Positions 17,002 through 22,525 of a DNA stretch of 34,300 nt are shown in pieces; the stretch's first letter is position 1, and each line of letters opens with the position of its first letter. The position numbers and the translations under genes are program-made. The notes beneath the pieces are model-generated. The model did no database searches. It was not told the origin of the DNA and was given only the letters and a program-made list of their open reading frames with translations. The stretch is from Bacteroidota bacterium (GTDB lineage Bacteria > Bacteroidota > Bacteroidia > Flavobacteriales > Flavobacteriaceae): the NCBI GenBank assembly GCA_009937085.1, contig JAACDD010000108.1, positions 1-34,300 on the forward strand. Direction: 5' to 3'.

Positions 17002-17349
17002 ATGAAAAAACTATTAGATTTTAGAAAAAATAAATTGAATTATCTAAACAGATATGTTCTATTTTTCGTTTTGTACTTAATTAGTGATTTAATTGGTGGT
17101 AGTTATAAGACAGGTTCATTAGGTTTACCAATTGGTGGAATAGTATTGGCTCCATTAACTCTTTTAACTTCATATTTTTTTGCAGCAATAATTGGCTTTT
17201 GGTTCAATTTAACATTCATTAATATTGGTTTTAAAACTTGGATAAAAAAATGGCATAAATTTTCTTTAAATCTCTCACTTTGGTTCTATGACTTTTCATT
17301 AATATATCTGCTATATTCTTTATTTATTGGCGGATTAAAACCAATGTAA
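17002..17349 (+). CDS. Small orphan membrane protein
   Basis: A 115-aa protein with about three membrane segments: YVLFFVLYLISDLIGG (about 18-33), GGIVLAPLTLLTSYFFAAIIGFWF (about 45-70, two parts) and FSLIYLLYSLFIGG (about 98-111). The N-terminus is basic (KKLLDFRKNKLNYLNR), which suggests a cytosolic start. No family is recognised. It is AT-rich and lies within the accessory block behind the tRNA, 67 bp after the split secreted-protein gene and on the same strand. Function unknown. Confidence 0.6.
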   Translation: MKKLLDFRKNKLNYLNRYVLFFVLYLISDLIGGSYKTGSLGLPIGGIVLAPLTLLTSYFFAAIIGFWFNLTFINIGFKTWIKKWHKFSLNLSLWFYDFSLIYLLYSLFIGGLKPM

Positions 17350-17397
17350 ATTTTAAAATTTGATTAAAATTTAAACTAACCTAAATCCAACGGTTAA

Positions 17398-17487
17398 TTA
17401 GTCGTATTCGATACGCTTTACTCTACTAATTGGGGAAGGCAAGTCAGTAGCTTCTACTTTGTAGCTTCCTTTGTCTGTTTTAAGTGT
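17398..17487 (-). pseudogene. Possible C-terminal gene remnant
   Basis: Minus-strand frame between two stops with no start codon. It reads TLKTDKGSYKVEATDLPS followed by PISRVKRIEYD and stop. The composition looks like real protein, but 29 codons cannot prove it and I do not recognise the parent gene. Confidence 0.3.
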
Positions 17488-17579
17488 TTATTTGGGTGAT
17501 TTCCAAAAGTGATAAAACGAGTGAAAATATAAAGGGTTCTATAGTTATTGTGTTATGTCTTTAAAGGAAGCGTAAAGGG

Positions 17580-17687
17580 TTATAATACACTTAGTAATTT
17601 TTGTTTTTTATATGTTTCTGAAAACTCTCTAAGCTTTTCAAGGTCTTTCAAGAATAAGTTCGATAATTGGAGTACGTTGTGTACAAA
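17580..17687 (-). pseudogene. Coding-like repeat, copy 1 (no start codon)
   Basis: Minus-strand frame beginning right after TAA at the hairpin: FVHNVLQLSNLFLKDLEKLR then EFSETYKKQKLLSVL and stop. It is a diverged copy of the 32-aa frame at 18637-18735. Beyond the shared 35-bp core, the changes between copies are mostly silent or conservative (K/Q, E/D, S/T), which suggests past selection on protein sequence. It has no ATG, GTG or TTG in a useful place. Confidence 0.5.
17653..17687. repeat. 35-bp direct repeat, copy 1
   Basis: Identical over 35 bp to 18692-18726; the centre reads GATAATTGGAGTACGTTGTG on the plus strand. It is followed at once by a terminator hairpin, as is copy 2, although the two hairpins differ in sequence. 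Confidence 0.9.
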
Positions 17688-17688
17688 T

Positions 17689-17731
17689 TATCCCCAAGAA
17701 TAATAATTTATTCTTGGGGATATATTTTTTT
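17689..17731 (+). terminator. Strong plus-strand terminator hairpin
   Basis: A perfect 15-bp stem with a 4-base loop (arms 17689-17703 and 17708-17722; ATCCCCAAGAATAA against TTATTCTTGGGGAT) followed by a run of eight T from 17724. It is related to the tRNA-Leu terminator at 16395. Its T run is on the plus side, so it serves the plus-strand accessory genes. Confidence 0.85.
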
Positions 17732-17780
17732 TACTCGGCCGCTTACGCGGCACTAATTAAATTGATAAATAATTAAATAA

Positions 17781-18539
17781 CTAAAAAGCCCGAACAGCAC
17801 GCACATTGAAAGTGTAGTACTTATCGACGCCGTTCTGACCACCATTGTCGAAAAACTGAAACCACGCGAAAACGTTATCGATCTCCGTAGAACTCCAGTA
17901 GACATTAGAACCAAAATTACCAATATCCCCAAGGCCCAATTCATCTCCAGGTCCTATGTTTTCATACATTAAATTTAATTCATCGTATGAGGGTAAAAAC
18001 CAATCACTATATCCTCCCAATGTTAAATCTGCACAAATTCTTGCAGCTATTGCTGTTTCAGAACATCCACCAAGGATTGTTGTTGTATTAGCAGCTCCAG
18101 TTCCTACAGCTGAACTTGTACCGCCATTAGACTGTCCGTAACAACCCCACGCTGCGGAAGATTGATCTGAGGGAGCGGCAATTAAGCCTCCGCCATTTCC
18201 ATCCAAGTAAAAAACAGCGCCGCCTTGATAAGTATCTCCTATTGCTGGTGGTGGTGGATCATTTACATCATCACCTATTGTGTTTTTCCAACTGGATGTA
18301 AGTTTAATCTGAAGTTCGCCTTCACCAGATGCACAGTCACTACAAAAAATAATTAGACCCTGAGTTGCTGTAATAGCATCCCGCTGGGCTGCTGTCATAC
18401 GAGGTACAAGTAACCCTCCCGTAGTAGAAGTAATATCTAATGCCGCAGAAGCGTCTGGGTTTTCATTATTAACACCCACCTGGGCAAAGGTTGTTGCAGT
18501 TAGTAATACCGCTGCTAAAAGTGTGAAAAATTGTTTCAT
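17781..18539 (-). CDS. Secreted protein with a DUF1566-like C-terminal domain
   Basis: A 252-aa exported protein. It has a signal peptide (KQFFTLLAAVLLTATTFAQ). An N-terminal segment of a kind frequent in flavobacterial surface proteins follows (VGVNNENPDASAALDI, GGLLVPRMTAAQRDAI), then a proline run PPPPA near 97. The C-terminal domain (about 100-252) carries the DUF1566 pattern GGYSDWFLPSYDELNLMYEN, VYWSSTEID and the ending YYTFNVRAVRAF. This domain is also related to the Fibrobacter paralogous-domain family and to C-type-lectin-like folds. The likely place is the cell surface; the ligand is unknown. It is flanked by the two copies of the 35-bp repeat, and a TACATTTG -7 box precedes it. Confidence 0.75.
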   Translation of the reverse strand: MKQFFTLLAAVLLTATTFAQVGVNNENPDASAALDITSTTGGLLVPRMTAAQRDAITATQGLIIFCSDCASGEGELQIKLTSSWKNTIGDDVNDPPPPAIGDTYQGGAVFYLDGNGGGLIAAPSDQSSAAWGCYGQSNGGTSSAVGTGAANTTTILGGCSETAIAARICADLTLGGYSDWFLPSYDELNLMYENIGPGDELGLGDIGNFGSNVYWSSTEIDNVFAWFQFFDNGGQNGVDKYYTFNVRAVRAF

Positions 18540-18554
18540 TGGTTTTATTTAAAA

Positions 18555-18562
18555 CAAATGTA
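18555..18562 (-). promoter_or_regulatory. -7 element of the DUF1566 gene
   Basis: Minus-strand TACATTTG, 15 bases before the ATG at 18539. No clear -33 TTG is seen at the usual distance. Confidence 0.4.
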
Positions 18563-18636
18563 ATGAATGCTATTGATTGTGAAGAGAACCTATGGTATTT
18601 AAACAAATACAAGAGTGAAACTTAATTAGGCGCTTA

Positions 18637-18735
18637 TTATATAGCTTTTAAGCGGGCTGTAAAATCTCTTAACTTATCTAAATCTTGCAGAAATAAGTTC
18701 GATAATTGGAGTACGTTGTGTACAAAAGCTCGCAT
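18637..18735 (-). CDS. Micro-ORF of 32 codons (coding-like repeat, copy 2)
   Basis: Minus-strand ORF whose ATG (18733-18735) lies at the edge of the terminator hairpin loop: MRAFVHNVLQLSNLFLQDLD then KLRDFTARLKAI and stop. It pairs with copy 1 at 17580-17687 with mainly silent or conservative changes (for example CTT against TTA for Leu twice). The product would be one amphipathic helix. It may be a short gene or the preserved tail of a lost one. No family recognised. Confidence 0.4.
   Translation of the reverse strand: MRAFVHNVLQLSNLFLQDLDKLRDFTARLKAI
18692..18726. repeat. 35-bp direct repeat, copy 2
   Basis: Identical to 17653-17687 and abutting a terminator hairpin on the same side. The repeat sits 1,039 bp from copy 1 with the DUF1566 gene between them. 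Confidence 0.9.
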
Positions 18736-18755
18736 TTGCGAGCTTTTTTGTTTTT
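18724..18755 (+). terminator. Intrinsic terminator hairpin
   Basis: AAAAGCTCGC (18724-18733), loop ATTT, GCGAGCTTTT (18738-18747), then TT G TTTTT. The T run is on the plus side. On the minus side the hairpin follows the nfu stop by about 20 bases and is preceded by T-poor sequence, so it is weaker there. Confidence 0.75.
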
Positions 18756-18765
18756 AGGCTGTTAT

Positions 18766-19638
18766 TTACCCATTTATCGCAACTACTTGCTCCACTTTGC
18801 CGGGTAGCATTTCGCGCATCATGGTTTCAATCCCATTTTTAAGGGTAAATGTTGAAGAAGGGCAACCGCTACAGGCACCTTGCAGTACCACATGCACCGC
18901 CTTTTCAGCTTCATTAAATGATTGAAACACAATATTTCCACCGTCAGAAGCTACGGCAGGCTTGATATACTCATCTAAGATGCGAACAATTTCCTGTTCT
19001 GTATCTGTGTAGTTTGGTTGTGCTTGTTCTGGCGTTTCATTGGCGGGCACAAATGCAGGCGTTAGTATAGGTTTTTCTTCAGCAATATACTCACGAATAA
19101 AAGTGCGTACTTGTTGCATCACTTCTTCCCAGGCAGTAATTTCATATTTGGTAACCGAAACAAAGTTTTCGTCCATATATACCTCTTTCACAAAAGGAAA
19201 ATGAAACAAGGCTTGCGCTAAAGGAGCGTCTTTGGTGGCTTCTATTGAAGTAAACTCCACACTTGCCGGCACTAATTTTTTGTTGGCTACAAATTTCATC
19301 ACAGCCGGATTTGGTGTACTTTCGGCATATACGCTCGCGGGTGCTGTCTTTTTTTCTTTAAGGATAGCTCCGCCTTCAGCGATGTATTTTTCCAATTGGT
19401 CGTGTACTTCGTCTTGCACCTCATCCCATTCTACAATAGTAAAACGCTCTAGCGTAAGTTGGGTACTACTCAACGTAACCGCCTTAACAAACGGCAAATA
19501 AAACAGTTGCTGCGCCAAAGGCACCTCGGCAGCTTCAGCAACATTATTAAAGGCATATGCACGATCTACCAAAGGCGTATCAGTAGCAAACACAAGCAAA
19601 TCGGGATTATCAGACGGAAGGATACGAAAACAACTCAT
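18766..19638 (-). CDS. NifU-like (Nfu) iron-sulfur scaffold with two N-terminal Nfu domains
   Basis: Likely carries Fe-S clusters to apo-proteins. The architecture is two tandem Nfu_N domains (about 5-95 and 105-195) and a C-terminal NifU domain (about 215-290). The Nfu_N domains each carry an APLAQ/VPLAQ-LF-PFVK pattern. The C-terminal domain has the cluster-binding CxxC in GACSGCPSSTFTLKNGIE. The longer frame starts with TTG at 19653, which overlaps a -7 box, so I use ATG 19636-19638 (MSCFRILPSDNPDLLVF), giving 290 aa. It is divergent from the hexapeptide-repeat gene. Confidence 0.9.
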   Translation of the reverse strand: MSCFRILPSDNPDLLVFATDTPLVDRAYAFNNVAEAAEVPLAQQLFYLPFVKAVTLSSTQLTLERFTIVEWDEVQDEVHDQLEKYIAEGGAILKEKKTAPASVYAESTPNPAVMKFVANKKLVPASVEFTSIEATKDAPLAQALFHFPFVKEVYMDENFVSVTKYEITAWEEVMQQVRTFIREYIAEEKPILTPAFVPANETPEQAQPNYTDTEQEIVRILDEYIKPAVASDGGNIVFQSFNEAEKAVHVVLQGACSGCPSSTFTLKNGIETMMREMLPGKVEQVVAING

Positions 19639-19650
19639 AGGCTTTTTATG

Positions 19651-19658
19651 CAAAAATA
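19651..19658 (-). promoter_or_regulatory. -7 element of nfu
   Basis: Minus-strand TATTTTTG, 12 bases before the ATG at 19638. It argues against translation from the TTG at 19653. Confidence 0.45.
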
Positions 19659-19713
19659 CGCATTCCTATGTTCTGTTACTTAGCCATACCCTTAGATTTT
19701 TGTACTTTGCAGT

Positions 19714-20226
19714 ATGCTAATAAAATCTGTTTTAGGACATACCCCAGACTACGGAAAAGAATGTTTTTTTGCTGATAATGCCACGCTTATCGGAGATGTT
19801 ATCATGGGCGATTATTGCTCGGTTTGGTTTCAGGCGGTGGTGCGCGGCGATGTTCACAGCATTCGCATGGGCAATCGAGTAAACATACAAGATGGTGCCG
19901 TAATTCACGCCACCTATAAAGCTTCGCCTACCACTATTGGCAATAATGTTTCGGTCGGACATAATGCTATAGTGCATGGATGTACCATTCATGATAATGT
20001 TTTGGTGGGGATGGGCGCAATTATTATGGACGATGCCGTTATTGAATCGAACAGTATTATTGCAGCAGGTGCTGTAGTATCCAAAAACACGGTAGTACCG
20101 GCAGGTTCTGTTTTTGCAGGTGTGCCTGCCAAAAAAATCAAAGAGAGTTCGCCAGAGCTAATTTCAGGTGAAATTGAGCGTATTGCCAAAAACTACAGCC
20201 TATACGCCAGTTGGTTTAAAGACTAA
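19714..20226 (+). CDS. Gamma-carbonic-anhydrase-like hexapeptide-repeat protein
   Basis: A 170-aa left-handed beta-helix protein of the YrdA/PaaY/CaiE group. Hexapeptide repeats run through the middle (IGDVIMGDYCSVWFQAVV, IQDGAVIHA, IGNNVSVGHNAIVHGCTI, VGMGAIIMDDAVI). Histidines at IHATY and in VGHNAIVHGC sit where the family binds a metal ion between subunits of a trimer. Carbonic anhydrase activity has been shown only for some members, so activity is not certain. Its stop codon overlaps that of murI on the other strand by 4 bp. Confidence 0.88.
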   Translation: MLIKSVLGHTPDYGKECFFADNATLIGDVIMGDYCSVWFQAVVRGDVHSIRMGNRVNIQDGAVIHATYKASPTTIGNNVSVGHNAIVHGCTIHDNVLVGMGAIIMDDAVIESNSIIAAGAVVSKNTVVPAGSVFAGVPAKKIKESSPELISGEIERIAKNYSLYASWFKD

Positions 20227-20996
20227 ATCTGAATTTGTGTCACATCTGTAATGTCAAAAAGCTGCCAAAGGGTTTTGTTGGGAGTTGTTGTGCTGTAATA
20301 GGATGTGTTCCCAGTACTATTTTGAAGTAATAGATGTTGCTTTAAAAGGCGATGCGTTTGCTTGGCAACAGCGTCGCTACAATCCACAATGGTAACGTTT
20401 TTTGGAAGTATACGTTGAAGCGTTCCACGCAAAAACGGATAGTGCGTACAACCCAAAACCAAATGATCTATGGGTTTTTCTAACATGGGCGCAAGGTCGT
20501 TTTGGAGTTGCATTTCCGCTTCCAAACTCGTTGCGTTTCCGCTTTCTACCAACGCTACCAAACCATGTCCAATTTGGGAAACTACCTCAATGTCTTTCGC
20601 GTGGTCTTGTGCAGTAGTTTGAAACAGTTCACTTGACAAGGTTCCTTCTGTAGCCAATACGCCAACTACACCGGTTTTGCTCCCCAAAGCAGCGGGTTTT
20701 ATGGCAGGCTCGATGCCTACAAACGGTACCTGAAAAGATTCGCGCAACTGCGCTATGGCATTTGTTGTTGCCGTATTGCAGGCGACTACGATAAGCTTGC
20801 ATCCCTTTTCAATAAGCCATTCGCTAATGGCTGCTGAGCGTTTTTGAATTTCGGATTTTGAACGTTTGCCATAAGGCGTAAATGCCTGATCGGCTACATA
20901 GATAATGTCCTCGTTTGGAAGGAGTTCTCGCAGTGCGTGAAGTACAGAAAGTCCGCCAACACCTGAATCAAAAACACCAATAGGAGAATTCCGCAT
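20223..20996 (-). CDS. murI: Glutamate racemase
   Basis: Makes D-glutamate for peptidoglycan. It has 257 aa, normal for the family. The N-terminal signature GVFDSGVGGLSVL (Asp10, Ser11) is clear. The two catalytic cysteines are Cys73 in VVACNTATTNA and the one in VLGCTHYPFL near 183, which abstract and give the alpha proton from opposite faces. It lies 63 bp after the second ompH gene, but a terminator stands between them, so it may have its own promoter or depend on read-through. Confidence 0.96.
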   Translation of the reverse strand: MRNSPIGVFDSGVGGLSVLHALRELLPNEDIIYVADQAFTPYGKRSKSEIQKRSAAISEWLIEKGCKLIVVACNTATTNAIAQLRESFQVPFVGIEPAIKPAALGSKTGVVGVLATEGTLSSELFQTTAQDHAKDIEVVSQIGHGLVALVESGNATSLEAEMQLQNDLAPMLEKPIDHLVLGCTHYPFLRGTLQRILPKNVTIVDCSDAVAKQTHRLLKQHLLLQNSTGNTSYYSTTTPNKTLWQLFDITDVTQIQI

Positions 20997-21000
20997 GCTT

Positions 21001-21038
21001 AAAAATAAAAAAACTGCTCCGAATAGAAGCAGTTTTTT
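21001..21038 (-). terminator. Intrinsic terminator after the bamA-ompH operon
   Basis: Minus-strand stem of about 11 bp (core ACTGCT / AGCAGT at 21013-21018 and 21028-21033, extended by A-T pairs, 9-base loop), followed by a T-rich run towards 21001. It lies 22 bp after the ompH stop codon. Confidence 0.8.
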
Positions 21039-21059
21039 GAAATTGTCTGAGAATTTAGA

Positions 21060-21563
21060 TTAAATACCCAATGCTTTCTTTACGTCTGGCGAAAGGTCTT
21101 TACCGTTTGCCATTAAAAGTGCACCGCCTAAACTTCCGTCAATTACGTAGTCAAAACCTTGTGCTTTTGCTACTTCTTGCACTTTAGCACGTGCATTTTC
21201 AATGATTGGGCGAAGCAAATCAGCTTGTTTTTTCTGAATGTCTTGAGATGCCGTTTGGCGGAACTGTTGGATATTTTGCTCCATACCTGCCAACTCTTGC
21301 TGACGCGCTTGGTTGGTTACATCTGTTTGACTTTCTGCTTCGGCAGAATAGTTTTGCAGTTTTGTTTGGTATTCCTTAATTGAAGCTTCAATTTCGGTTT
21401 GGTAGTCCTTCTCAAGTTTTTGAACTTCTTCTTGAGCAGCAATTACACTAGGCATTTCGCTGATAAGTTTTTGGAAGTCAATGTGTGCCACCTTGCTTTG
21501 TGCATAAGTTGCACTGCTTAGCATTAAAACGATGGTTAGAAGGAGAGTAGATAAATATTTCAT
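21060..21563 (-). CDS. OmpH/Skp family periplasmic chaperone
   Basis: A 167-aa exported protein. It has a signal peptide (KYLSTLLLTIVLMLSSATYAQ), then the family start KVAHIDFQKLISEMPSV, a long charged coiled coil (about 45-125, rich in E, Q and K), and the end GFDYVIDGSLGGALLMANG. Skp proteins form trimers that hold unfolded outer-membrane proteins for BamA. The gene follows bamA and a longer OmpH paralogue, which fits this job. It is the last gene before the terminator. Normal size for the family. Confidence 0.93.
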   Translation of the reverse strand: MKYLSTLLLTIVLMLSSATYAQSKVAHIDFQKLISEMPSVIAAQEEVQKLEKDYQTEIEASIKEYQTKLQNYSAEAESQTDVTNQARQQELAGMEQNIQQFRQTASQDIQKKQADLLRPIIENARAKVQEVAKAQGFDYVIDGSLGGALLMANGKDLSPDVKKALGI

Positions 21564-21584
21564 TTGATTAAGATTAAATTGAAT

Positions 21585-22514
21585 TTACTTTTTTTGTTGC
21601 GCTTGTTTGCGTTTTTCTTCGATTTCTTTTTTACGTCGCTCTAGTTCTTCAAGGCGTTCTTTTTTACGCTTTGCTAATGCTTCGGCTTGTTCTTTTTTTC
21701 GTTGTGCAAGTTCTGCTGCACGTTCTTTTCTTTTTTGTTCGATTTCAGCCTTACGTGCTGCTCTTTGCTCTTCTGCAGAGAGCTCATCAGCAGTATCGTC
21801 GGGTGCCTTTTCTCCCGATTTTTTTGCGTTTTTCTTGCGTTTACGCTCCGCTTTGCGTTCTTCCAACAGCTTTAGTCGTTCGGCTTTGCGCGCTTCTAGC
21901 AACTTGCGCTTCTCTTCTAATGCCGGATTGGAACGCTGACGACGCTCCTCCTTTTTGGTTTCACTCAAAAAAGCTTGCGCCTCCTTTTTGTCTTCAATTT
22001 CTATATATCGAATAACAAGGTCGCTAATATCGTATTTTTTTTCAGAATGCAACACCAAAATTTCTGCAGTACTATCAAAAACATAATCCAAATTGCGATC
22101 ATCGGCAACTTCTTTGATAGCTGTCAGGATTTCATCCTGTGCGGGTTGTGCCAACAATACTTTTTGTTTGATCCAATCGCCCTCAGTTCCAAATCGCTTT
22201 TCTATATATTGGTTTAATTTATCTTGTTCGAATCCAATATCTTCTGCACGCTCCTCATAAATTTCTTCGGTAAGTAGTGGACGTTCTAGTTCTAAGGACT
22301 CTCGCTCTTGGTCTAATTCTTTTTGTTTGGTTTCTATTTCATTACGCCAAGTTGCAATTTTTCCTTCAAGCTCTTGATTAGAGGTTGCATATTCTTTATG
22401 CATTTCCAATACTTTATCTAAATCTAAAAACCCGATACGAACATTTTTTTGCGCATATCCAGATGCGACAAAAAGCATCGATAATACAAAAAGAATTGGA
22501 CGTAAAGTAGTCAT
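21585..22514 (-). CDS. Long OmpH-like chaperone with a charged C-terminal tail
   Basis: A 309-aa exported protein; signal peptide TTLRPILFVLSMLFVASGYAQ, then the OmpH start VRIGFLDLDKVLEM and a coiled coil (about 45-110). The Skp-like part ends near residue 190 (LDYVFDSTAEILVLHSEKKYDI). After it comes a tail of about 115 residues made almost only of K, R, E, A and L (for example KRKERAAELAQRKKEQAEAL), which ordinary Skp lacks. I start at ATG 22512-22514, 11 bp after the bamA stop, since the longer frame from 22562 would lie inside bamA. The second, short OmpH follows 21 bp later. The tail's role is unknown. Confidence 0.88.
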   Translation of the reverse strand: MTTLRPILFVLSMLFVASGYAQKNVRIGFLDLDKVLEMHKEYATSNQELEGKIATWRNEIETKQKELDQERESLELERPLLTEEIYEERAEDIGFEQDKLNQYIEKRFGTEGDWIKQKVLLAQPAQDEILTAIKEVADDRNLDYVFDSTAEILVLHSEKKYDISDLVIRYIEIEDKKEAQAFLSETKKEERRQRSNPALEEKRKLLEARKAERLKLLEERKAERKRKKNAKKSGEKAPDDTADELSAEEQRAARKAEIEQKRKERAAELAQRKKEQAEALAKRKKERLEELERRKKEIEEKRKQAQQKK

Positions 22515-22525
22515 ACTAAATAACG

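Larger units (their letters stand above)
17350..17780. other. Gene-poor stretch with decayed coding pieces and a terminator
   Basis: This stretch holds no intact gene. It contains two minus-strand coding-like remnants (17398-17487 and 17580-17687), copy 1 of a 35-bp repeat (17653-17687), a strong hairpin (17689-17722) and a smaller GC hairpin GCCGC-TTAC-GCGGC (17738-17751). It looks like a zone of repeated insertion and decay. Confidence 0.6.

Noticed and set aside
17738..17751. GCCGC-TTAC-GCGGC hairpin as the terminator of the DUF1566 gene
   Set aside because: No T run follows it on the minus strand; kept only as a note.
17653..18726. The 35-bp direct repeat as a CRISPR array
   Set aside because: Only two copies, more than 1 kb apart with a gene between them, and no cas genes.
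21607..22015. Overlapping Arg/Ser/Phe/Leu-rich frames opposite the long OmpH gene
   Set aside because: Shadows of the charged repetitive tail on the other strand.
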